Positions 5,955 to 11,077 of a stretch of 11,077 nt of DNA are shown here, piece by piece. The notes beneath the pieces were generated by a model. It had not been told where the DNA came from. It saw nothing but the letters and a program-made list of their open reading frames with translations, and searched no databases. Source of the DNA: UBA7067 sp051880615 (lineage in GTDB: Bacteria; Bacillota; Clostridia; Oscillospirales; Acutalibacteraceae); NCBI GenBank assembly GCA_051880615.1, contig JBJEOH010000033.1:1-11077 (forward strand), written 5' to 3'. Each line of letters opens with the position of its first letter. The stretch's first letter is position 1. Position numbers and translations under genes: made by a program.

Positions 5955-7322
5955 TCACCTAAAGAAATTATAAATACCTACTGCGAAAACAATAAAGACA
6001 ATTACAGGCAGGACATAGGTCATATATCCGCGCATAAACTTTTTTACTTTTATGCCCTTGCCGCTGTTTGCCTCTTTTACAAAGTTATCCCAGCCCCAGC
6101 CTTTTTTACTTACACAGAACAGTATGAATACAAGCGAGCCTAACGGAAGTATAATATTGCTTACGAGGAAATCCTCCAAATCCATAATGCTTGAGCCTGC
6201 GCCGAACGGCTGAATGTTGCTGAGCAGATTAAAACCGAGAGCACACGGCAGTGACAGCGCAGACAGCAGTATGGCGTTGATTAAACAGGATTTTTTTCTG
6301 CTCCAGCCGAATAAGTCCATCGTGCAGGAGATTATACCTTCAAACACAGTGAAAATGGTTGAGAGCGCCGCAAATGACATAAACACGAAGAACAAACTGC
6401 CCCATAATCTGCCCATAGGCATATTGTTGAAGATGTTCGGCAGCGTGATGAAGATAAGTCCCGGTCCGCTGCCTGCCTCAACATTGTAGGCAAAACAGGC
6501 GGGGAAGATGATAAGCCCCGAAACCAAAGCTACAAATGTATCAAGCAAAGCTACTCTGACAGATTCTCCCATAAGACTTCTCTCTTTGCCGATATAGCTT
6601 CCGAATATTGCCATTGCACCCATACCAAGACTGAGCGTGAAGAAAGCCTGATTCATTGCTGCAACTATTACATTGCCTATTCCGGCATCAGCCATTCGCT
6701 TAAAGTCGGGCAAAAGATAAAAGGCGAGTCCTTTATCGCCGCCGTCAATAAATATACTGTGCACGGCAAGTACAACCATAATTGCAAGCAGAGCTATCAT
6801 CATAAATTTTGTGATTCGCTCAAGCCCGTTTTTTAGTCCGAACGAACAAACGACAAAGCCTATTACAACGACAATGAGCATATACATAACCATAGAGCCG
6901 CCGTCGAGCTGCATTTCATCAAAGTGCTGAGCTACGCCGGCTGAATCAAGTCCCTCTAATTTTCCCGTTGCCGTAGACACAAAATAGTGCAGCATCCAGC
7001 CGGAAACCGTAGTATAAAACATCATTAGAAGATAGTTGCCGATTACAGAAACATATCCGTGAATGTGCCATTTTGTGCCCTTAGGCTCAAGCTGCTGATA
7101 AAGCCTTGCAGGGCTTTTCTGACTTGCTCTGCCTAATGAAAATTCCATTGTCATAACAGGAATACCCAAAACGAGCAGGAAAAATAAATATATCAATACA
7201 AAGGCCCCGCCTCCGTACTGGCCGACAACATACGGGAACTTCCACACATTGCCTATTCCTATAGCGCATCCTGCACTGAGCAGAATAAAGCCAAGACGGC
7301 TACCCAACCGTTCTCTTTGCAT
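5955..7322 (-). CDS. Neurotransmitter:sodium symporter (NSS) family amino-acid transporter
   Basis: The 455-aa protein is a LeuT-fold symporter that would drive uptake of an amino acid (often Leu, Trp, Tyr or another hydrophobic one in bacterial members) with the Na+ gradient. The N-terminal signature GSRLGFILLSAGCAIGIGNVW runs from residue 7, followed by KFPY. It contains the unwound part of TM1 and Asn25, which aligns with a LeuT Na+ ligand (N27). Lys28 stands where LeuT has Arg30 at the outer gate. GGGAF (37-41) and EFSLGR complete TM1-TM2. The length resembles MhsT (about 450 aa, 11 membrane segments) more than 12-segment LeuT. AAGGGGA precedes the ATG. It is the first gene of an operon with azlCD, so import and export of amino acids may be linked. 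The substrate is not certain. Confidence 0.94.
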   Translation of the reverse strand: MQRERLGSRLGFILLSAGCAIGIGNVWKFPYVVGQYGGGAFVLIYLFFLLVLGIPVMTMEFSLGRASQKSPARLYQQLEPKGTKWHIHGYVSVIGNYLLMMFYTTVSGWMLHYFVSTATGKLEGLDSAGVAQHFDEMQLDGGSMVMYMLIVVVIGFVVCSFGLKNGLERITKFMMIALLAIMVVLAVHSIFIDGGDKGLAFYLLPDFKRMADAGIGNVIVAAMNQAFFTLSLGMGAMAIFGSYIGKERSLMGESVRVALLDTFVALVSGLIIFPACFAYNVEAGSGPGLIFITLPNIFNNMPMGRLWGSLFFVFMSFAALSTIFTVFEGIISCTMDLFGWSRKKSCLINAILLSALSLPCALGFNLLSNIQPFGAGSSIMDLEDFLVSNIILPLGSLVFILFCVSKKGWGWDNFVKEANSGKGIKVKKFMRGYMTYVLPVIVFIVFAVGIYNFFR

Positions 7323-7378
7323 ATTTCGCTTCCCCTTATCACTTTTAATTCATCACATAACGCAATATTAATTATTTT

Positions 7379-7407
7379 ATCATAATTGCGCCGATAACAC
7401 AATGCAA
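7379..7407 (-). promoter_or_regulatory. Promoter of the NSS-azlCD operon
   Basis: On the minus strand TTGCAT (7402-7407), a 17 bp spacer and TATGAT (7379-7384) predict a start near 7372 and a leader of about 50 nt. That leader is too short for a T-box or lysine-type riboswitch, and none is seen. The -35 overlaps one copy of the TAACACAATG repeat. Confidence 0.7.
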
Positions 7408-7458
7408 TACTTAAGGCTTTACCGCATAATTAAAGAAGATTTGCACATTAACACAATG
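7395..7458. repeat. Two direct copies of TAACACAATG in a divergent promoter region
   Basis: TAACACAATG occurs at 7395-7404 and again at 7449-7458; extended to TAACACAATGnAA the copies match at 12 of 13 positions. They are 54 bp apart, about five helical turns, on the same face of the DNA. The first overlaps the -35 of the NSS operon and the second lies 26 bp before the -35 of the TIGR04076 gene. A shared regulator site is a reasonable inference but unproven. Confidence 0.4.
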
Positions 7459-7484
7459 AAAGGCTCAAAACTCTAAACTCAACC

Positions 7485-7513
7485 TTGATTTTTATGGCGA
7501 ATGTGCATATAAT
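7485..7513 (+). promoter_or_regulatory. Promoter of the TIGR04076-like gene
   Basis: TTGATT (7485-7490), a 17 bp spacer and a perfect TATAAT (7508-7513) predict a start near 7520 and a leader of about 28 nt containing GGAGG. Confidence 0.75.
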
Positions 7514-7547
7514 TAAGACAAATTAAGCCGAAAGTTGGAGGATAAAT

Positions 7548-7784
7548 ATGAAAAAGTGGTATGATGAGGAATACGAATTTGAAATTGAGGTAACGGGCTT
7601 CCTCCGCAGTGACCATACAGAGCGTTATTGCCGAAACGGAGAGGAAATAGGGGATAAGTACACCTGTACCTACGGCTGCCCTGTAAACAAAGACGGACAG
7701 GGAATTTGCTCCAAGGTAATGATGATTATGTTCCCGATTATGGAGGCTGTCAGAAGCGGCGGAGATTTGGAGTCTATAAAATGA
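7548..7784 (+). CDS. TIGR04076-family small four-cysteine protein
   Basis: The 78-aa product resembles the TIGR04076 family of small proteins of unknown function found widely in Clostridia. The shared pattern is a charged N-terminal beta segment, a Cys-containing centre and a C-terminal helix ending near a Gly-Gly (residues 71-72), as in FPIMEAVRSGGDLE (62-75). Four cysteines (C28, C40, C44, C54) could bind a metal or an iron-sulfur cluster, but no structure-based motif settles this. GGAGG lies 6 nt before the ATG. No signal peptide or membrane segment is present. It lies 123 bp upstream of ferritin in the same direction with no clear terminator between, so partial cotranscription is possible. 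The function is not known. Confidence 0.75.
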   Translation: MKKWYDEEYEFEIEVTGFLRSDHTERYCRNGEEIGDKYTCTYGCPVNKDGQGICSKVMMIMFPIMEAVRSGGDLESIK

Positions 7785-7828
7785 ATATATTCCTTTATCC
7801 ATTTCCGTGATAGCTGAGCAACTTCACC

Positions 7829-7857
7829 TTGCGAAAAATGGCAAAATATGCTATAAT
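7829..7857 (+). promoter_or_regulatory. Promoter of the ferritin gene (extended -10)
   Basis: TTGCGA (7829-7834), a 17 bp spacer and a perfect TATAAT (7852-7857) preceded by TGC form an extended -10 promoter. The predicted start is near 7864 with a leader of about 44 nt. Confidence 0.8.
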
Positions 7858-7865
7858 TAATAAAA
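7851..7865. promoter_or_regulatory. PerR-box-like sequence over the ferritin -10
   Basis: CTATAATTAATAAAA matches the PerR box of Bacillus (TTATAATnATTATAA) at 11 of 14 defined positions and covers the -10 element. PerR represses peroxide-stress and iron-storage genes in several Firmicutes. The match includes the TATAAT itself and the DNA is AT-rich, so chance similarity is a serious alternative. Confidence 0.3.
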
Positions 7866-7907
7866 ATTACAGCCTTTATGACTGCTAAATAAAAGGAGAT
7901 ATGCAAA

Positions 7908-8420
7908 ATGTTAAACGCAAAAGTAAGCGAGCTTTTGAATCAGCAGATTAACAAGGAGCTTTATTCGGCTTATCTGTATCTGGATTTTTCAAACTATTTC
8001 AGTGAAAAGGGTCTTGACGGCTTTGCAAACTGGTATATGATTCAGGCTCAGGAGGAAAGAGATCACGCAATGCTGTTCTATAAGTATTTGCAGAACAACA
8101 ACGAGAAAGTAACCTTAGAAGCTATTGCAAAGCCTGACAAAGCATTGGACAGCGATATGATTGTTTTAAAGGCTGGCTTAGAGCACGAGGAGTATGTAAC
8201 CTCGCTTATCAACGACATTTACGCCGCCGCATATGAAGTTAAGGATTTCCGCACAATGCAGTTCCTCGACTGGTTTGTAAAGGAGCAGGGCGAGGAGGAA
8301 ACAAACGCAAACGACCTTATCTCTAAAATGGAGCTGTTCGGATCAGACCCGAAGGGTCTTTATATGCTCAACAGTGAGCTTGGAGCAAGGGTTTACAGCG
8401 CACCGTCACTTGTTCTCTGA
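7908..8420 (+). CDS. ftnA: Ferritin, non-haem iron-storage protein
   Basis: The 170-aa protein is a bacterial-type ferritin. It would form a 24-subunit cytoplasmic shell that oxidises Fe(II) and stores it as ferric mineral, limiting Fenton chemistry. The complete ferroxidase centre is present at the E. coli FtnA positions: E17, E50, H53, E94, Q127 and E130. No haem-binding Met at the bacterioferritin position is evident, supporting ferritin rather than Bfr. The four-helix bundle is full length. The start follows AAAGGAGA. It has its own extended -10 promoter and a strong terminator, so it is mainly a single-gene unit. Peroxide or iron control through PerR is possible. Confidence 0.97.
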   Translation: MLNAKVSELLNQQINKELYSAYLYLDFSNYFSEKGLDGFANWYMIQAQEERDHAMLFYKYLQNNNEKVTLEAIAKPDKALDSDMIVLKAGLEHEEYVTSLINDIYAAAYEVKDFRTMQFLDWFVKEQGEEETNANDLISKMELFGSDPKGLYMLNSELGARVYSAPSLVL

Positions 8421-8451
8421 TATAAATACACGGTTACATAAGCAAACATTT

Positions 8452-8478
8452 AAAGCCTCGGCATTGCCGAGGCTTTTT
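8452..8478 (+). terminator. Intrinsic terminator of the ferritin gene
   Basis: AAAGCCTCGGC (8452-8462) pairs with GCCGAGGCTTT (8466-8476) over 11 bp with a minimal ATT loop, followed by further T residues on plus. On minus the tail is TTTAAATG, so it may weakly terminate the converging PurF-like gene, for which no other hairpin is seen between 8479 and 8534. Confidence 0.92.
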
Positions 8479-8534
8479 GATGTGCTGTGTGTATTATATG
8501 ATCCGACTTATCCTTGTCTTTGGTTGTTTTTGGC

Positions 8535-9938
8535 TTACTCCTTGCCGTTCCAGCAATAGGTGCAAAGCTTGCACGGCGAAATTCCAATAGAGTCAAGCAT
8601 ATCGTCAAGACGGTGATAGCGCAGAGAGGTGAAGTTCAGCTCCTTGCGGATTTCCTCAACCATTTCCTTGTAATTTGTGCTTGTCGGGTCGGCGTAATCA
8701 TCTAGCATTTTGTCGGCGTTTTCACCTTCACGCTTAACAATAACTCTGCGTGTGATTAAGTCAAGCTCTGAGGTTGAGCGGGAGAAGTTAAGATATTTAC
8801 AGCCGAACATAATCGGCGGACAAGCAGGGCGGATGTGAACCTCTTTAGCTCCGCTGTTGTATAAAAATTCGGTTGTTTCACGAAGCTGTGTTCCTCTTAC
8901 GATAGAATCGTCGATAAGAAGAAGTCTCTTGTTTTCAATCAGACTCTTAACGGGAATAAGCTTCATATGCGCGATTTTATTGCGCTGAGCCTGGTTAGTC
9001 GGCATAAATGAACGCGGCCAGGTAGGAGTATATTTTATGAAAGGACGGGTGAACGGGATTTTTGTTTCGTTAGAATATCCCACTGCGTGAGCTATACCGG
9101 AATCGGGAATACCTGCAACGCAGTCGGGGGAGGCGTCGTCGCGCTTTGCAAGCAGTCTGCCGCAATTATAGCGCATCTGCTCAACATTCACACCCTCGTA
9201 GCAGGAGGTAGGGTAGCCGTAGTAAACCCACAGGAACGAGCAGATTTTCATTTCCTTGCCGGCAGGACTTACGGTTTCAACACCGTCGGGAGTCATAAAT
9301 ACTATTTCGCCGGGGCCTAATTCCTTATAATCCTCATATCCCAAATTGAGATAGGCAAAGCTTTCAAACGATGCACAGAACCCGTCATCTTTTTTGCCGA
9401 TGATAACCGGGGTTCGTCCAACCTTATCTCGTGCGGCGTATATCCCATTGGGGGTAAGCAGCAGGATTGTCATTGAGCCGTTTATTTTCTCCTGAGCATA
9501 GCGAAGTCCCTCCACGATATCGGATTTCTGATTAATCAGAGCCGCTGTGATTTCAGTCGGGTTTATAGTGCCGCCGCTCATTTCAAGAAAATGCGTGCGA
9601 CCTGATTCAAAGCACTCCTTAACAAGCTCGTCGGAGTTGTTGATTTTGCCCACCGTTGTAATAGAAAAGCTGCCCAAGTGAGAATGAACAAGAAGCGGCT
9701 GAGGCTCAAAGTCGGAAATACAGCCGATACCCAGGTTTCCCTCAAGCTCCTCAACATCACGCTCAAATTTTGTGCGGAAAGGTGAGTTCTGAATATTGTG
9801 AATTGCACGCGAAAAGCCTGCTTCACCGTGAACAGACATACCGCCTCTTCTTGTGCCTAAATGCGAATGATAGTCGGTGCCGTAGAATAAATCGAGAACA
9901 CAGGATTCCTTTGATGCAACTGCAAAAAATCCACCCAT
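8535..9938 (-). CDS. Amidophosphoribosyltransferase (PurF) paralog lacking the glutaminase nucleophile
   Basis: The 467-aa protein has the two-domain PurF layout: an N-terminal Ntn-glutaminase fold (about 1-230) and a C-terminal PRPP-binding domain. PurF makes phosphoribosylamine from PRPP and glutamine, the first purine step. Here the PRPP motif LLLIDDSIVRGT (339-350) and IPDSG (277-281) are intact, and cysteines C233, C380, C456 and C459 fit the four [4Fe-4S] ligands of Bacillus-type PurF. The catalytic Cys1 is replaced: the protein begins Met-Gly-Gly-Phe-Phe. The glutamine-site residues are also changed (GHVRY to GCISD, HNGN to TVGKIN, SDSE to INPTE). The start is fixed by AGGAGGT 8 nt upstream, and the 13-codon upstream extension has no Cys. 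It is a single gene with no pur neighbours. It may use ammonia, or have a different or regulatory role. Confidence 0.88.
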   Translation of the reverse strand: MGGFFAVASKESCVLDLFYGTDYHSHLGTRRGGMSVHGEAGFSRAIHNIQNSPFRTKFERDVEELEGNLGIGCISDFEPQPLLVHSHLGSFSITTVGKINNSDELVKECFESGRTHFLEMSGGTINPTEITAALINQKSDIVEGLRYAQEKINGSMTILLLTPNGIYAARDKVGRTPVIIGKKDDGFCASFESFAYLNLGYEDYKELGPGEIVFMTPDGVETVSPAGKEMKICSFLWVYYGYPTSCYEGVNVEQMRYNCGRLLAKRDDASPDCVAGIPDSGIAHAVGYSNETKIPFTRPFIKYTPTWPRSFMPTNQAQRNKIAHMKLIPVKSLIENKRLLLIDDSIVRGTQLRETTEFLYNSGAKEVHIRPACPPIMFGCKYLNFSRSTSELDLITRRVIVKREGENADKMLDDYADPTSTNYKEMVEEIRKELNFTSLRYHRLDDMLDSIGISPCKLCTYCWNGKE

Positions 9939-9986
9939 AAATTTTACCTCCTGAAATATTGGCGAGTATATAAACAATCTGTTACT

Positions 9987-10015
9987 ATTTTAATATATTT
10001 GCTGAAATTCGTCAA
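9987..10015 (-). promoter_or_regulatory. Promoter of the PurF-like gene
   Basis: On the minus strand TTGACG (10010-10015), a 17 bp spacer and TAAAAT (9987-9992) each match consensus at 5 of 6 positions. The start is near 9980 with a leader of about 42 nt. No purine riboswitch fits in that length. Confidence 0.78.
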
Positions 10016-10041
10016 TCGCTTTTGCGCAGTCAGAGTAAACC

Positions 10042-10081
10042 AAAAAACAGGACAGGTAATTTTTATTGCCTGTCCTGTTTT
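10042..10081 (-). terminator. Intrinsic terminator of the dehydrogenase gene
   Basis: AAAACAGGACAGG (10044-10056) pairs perfectly with CCTGTCCTGTTTT (10069-10081), and three more pairs can extend the stem inward to a 6-nt loop. On minus the stem is followed by a six-U run. It lies about 60 nt after the dehydrogenase stop and upstream of the PurF-like promoter, so it insulates the two genes. Confidence 0.9.
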
Positions 10082-10110
10082 GAGTACTTAATTGTTTTGA
10101 GTGCTTAATA
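10077..10110. repeat. 17-bp tandem repeat, two units, overlapping the terminator
   Basis: GTTTTGAGTACTTAATT (10077-10093) is followed at once by GTTTTGAGTGCTTAATA (10094-10110), matching at 15 of 17 positions. The first unit begins within the right arm of the terminator stem. It looks like a small local duplication. Confidence 0.75.
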
Positions 10111-10142
10111 AATTTATTGAAAATATTTCAGAAATTGTTAAT

Positions 10143-10946
10143 TTACCATGTGCGTGAATTTAGCTGTCTGAACTGAGCAACTGTCGGAACATGAGAATTC
10201 ATACCGCCGTCTACATTTACGATCTGACCTGTTACATAGCTGCTTTCGTCAGACGCAAGATATACGCACATATGTCCGATATCCTCAGGGCAGCCGTAAC
10301 GGTTAACCATAATATTGCTTGTGAAAATGTCCTTGAGAGCCTGCGGAACATGAGCCTCGTTTTCGGGTGTAACAATAAGACCCGGTCTTACACAGTTGCA
10401 GCGGATATTCTGCTTGCCGTACTGCAAGGCGGTTGATAATGTAAGCTGGTCTACACCGGACTTTGCACAGGCGTATGCAGTTGAGCTTAAATCGCCGCCG
10501 CAGGAAGCCATAGAGCCGATGTTGATGATAGAGCCACCGTTTTCATTCTTCTGCAAATACGGCAGTACGCACTTTGTAGCATAGAAGGTGCCGCGCATAT
10601 CGCTCTGGAAGATAGCGTCCCACATTTCGATTGTAAGCTCGTCAACACGACCGTCCTTAAGAGCTACATTTGCGGCGTTGTTGACAAGAATGTCGATTTT
10701 GCCGTATTTTTCGGCTGTGTCAGCAAAAAGCTTTTCAATGCTCTCCGTTGAGGTGATGTCCATAAAATGGTAGGAAGCCTCTCCGCCTTCCTGTGCGATG
10801 CGGTCAACCACAGCCTGTCCTTTTTCTTCACGGCGTCCGCAGATGACTACCTTAGCGCCCTCTGCTGCAAACAATCTTGCTATGCCGATGCCGATTCCGC
10901 TTGTTGAACCGGTAACTATTGCAACTTTATCCTTTAATCTGTCCAT
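10143..10946 (-). CDS. Short-chain dehydrogenase/reductase (SDR), probably NADP(H)-dependent
   Basis: The 267-aa classical SDR would oxidise or reduce a hydroxyl/keto group using a nicotinamide cofactor. Visible motifs are TGSTSGIG (residues 12-19) for cofactor binding, NNAAN (89-93), catalytic Ser145, and YxxxK with Tyr158 and Lys162. The PG motif after the active site (RPGLIVTPE) and the C-terminal YVTGQIVNVDGG are also typical. After strand 2 the sequence is CGRRE with Arg38-Arg39 and no acidic residue at the end of the strand, which favours NADP(H). The usual tetrad Asn in N-x-x-G appears as Asp116 (SDMRG). The frame extends 23 codons upstream, but GGAGGC 6 nt before this ATG sets the start. 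The substrate is unknown; there are no informative neighbours. Confidence 0.93.
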   Translation of the reverse strand: MDRLKDKVAIVTGSTSGIGIGIARLFAAEGAKVVICGRREEKGQAVVDRIAQEGGEASYHFMDITSTESIEKLFADTAEKYGKIDILVNNAANVALKDGRVDELTIEMWDAIFQSDMRGTFYATKCVLPYLQKNENGGSIINIGSMASCGGDLSSTAYACAKSGVDQLTLSTALQYGKQNIRCNCVRPGLIVTPENEAHVPQALKDIFTSNIMVNRYGCPEDIGHMCVYLASDESSYVTGQIVNVDGGMNSHVPTVAQFRQLNSRTW

Positions 10947-10966
10947 AAAAAAGCCTCCGTATAGAT

Positions 10967-10980
10967 TGATAAAATAATCA
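10967..10980. promoter_or_regulatory. Small dyad in the dehydrogenase leader
   Basis: TGAT-AAAATA-ATCA forms a 14-bp interrupted palindrome about 15-25 nt downstream of the predicted start. It could be a repressor site. AT-rich composition makes a chance match likely. Confidence 0.25.
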
Positions 10981-11000
10981 GAATTTTTAATTCCTTTTTT

Positions 11001-11028
11001 ATTATAATTCGCCAAAATGAAAAGTCAA
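11001..11028 (-). promoter_or_regulatory. Promoter of the dehydrogenase gene
   Basis: On the minus strand TTGACT (11023-11028), a 16 bp spacer and a perfect TATAAT (11001-11006) predict a start near 10994 and a leader of about 48 nt. Bases 11029-11077 upstream show no recognisable feature. Confidence 0.82.
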
Positions 11029-11077
11029 GTGTTTTTGGTTAATTCGGTTTTGTCATCAAACAAACGCACTCGATATG

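Noticed and set aside
7323..7372. Possible amino-acid riboswitch or T-box in the NSS operon leader
   Set aside because: The predicted leader is only about 50 nt and has no T-box sequence, specifier hairpin or terminator.
9578..9826. 82-aa frame within the PurF-like gene
   Set aside because: It is an out-of-frame reading of the PurF-like coding sequence with no independent start signal.
3156..9938. A functional link between the two PRPP-family proteins
   Set aside because: They are about 5 kb apart on opposite strands with unrelated genes between them; a common pathway cannot be supported from sequence.
9939..9980. Possible purine riboswitch before the PurF-like gene
   Set aside because: The leader is about 42 nt, too short, and no aptamer-like pairing was found.
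10947..11015. 23-codon N-terminal extension of the dehydrogenase
   Set aside because: It covers the leader and part of the predicted promoter; GGAGGC before the internal ATG and the normal SDR N terminus support the shorter start.
1..11077. Mobile element, phage remnant, defence island or CRISPR array
   Set aside because: No transposase, integrase, recombinase, phage structural or defence-type protein is encoded; no regularly spaced repeat array is present. The partial tRNA could be an integration site but shows no attachment repeat in this window.

Overview
The window looks like ordinary chromosome from a low- to mid-GC Clostridia-type Firmicute, most likely a gut Oscillospiraceae/Ruminococcaceae-like anaerobe. 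This is inferred from strong AGGAGG-type ribosome sites, sigma-A promoters with 16-18 bp spacers, AT-rich intergenic regions, and protein types common in that group: a stand-alone GyrI-like protein, an orotate-PRTase-like protein ending in a CPMC motif, a PurF paralog starting Met-Gly-Gly, a TIGR04076 protein and a bacterial ferritin. There is no sign of a phage, insertion sequence, integrase, CRISPR array or toxin-antitoxin pair. I did not find a clear multi-gene novel system. The best leads are single genes with altered active sites and a few small cis-acting repeats.

Layout. 1-121: 5' part of a minus-strand tRNA-Pro(UGG), cut by the window edge, with a consensus promoter. 377-1009 (+): GyrI-like small-molecule-binding protein, convergent with 1074-1646 (-), a RimJ/RimL-type acetyltransferase. 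That gene is divergent from 1776-2630 (+), a LysR regulator, and the two share a 129 bp promoter region. 2784-3419 (+): PRTase-like protein, convergent with 3492-4217 (-), a Sir2 deacylase. 4385-4822 (+): second GNAT acetyltransferase, convergent with an amino-acid transport operon on the minus strand: 7322-5955 NSS-family Na+ symporter, 5927-5226 azlC, 5229-4912 azlD. 7548-7784 (+): four-Cys TIGR04076 protein. 7908-8420 (+): ferritin. 9938-8535 (-): PurF paralog without a glutaminase active site. 10946-10143 (-): short-chain dehydrogenase.

How they fit together. Most genes are single transcription units with their own promoter and a short leader (about 40-65 nt). Convergent pairs share one hairpin each. 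The only clear operon is NSS-azlC-azlD, which puts a Na+-driven amino-acid importer beside a branched-chain amino-acid exporter. The LysR regulator may control the divergent acetyltransferase and itself. Ferritin has a PerR-box-like sequence over its -10 element. The two PRPP-family proteins (2784-3419 and 8535-9938) are each altered: the first has lost the acidic pair of the PRPP loop, the second has kept that pair but lost the glutamine-hydrolysing site.
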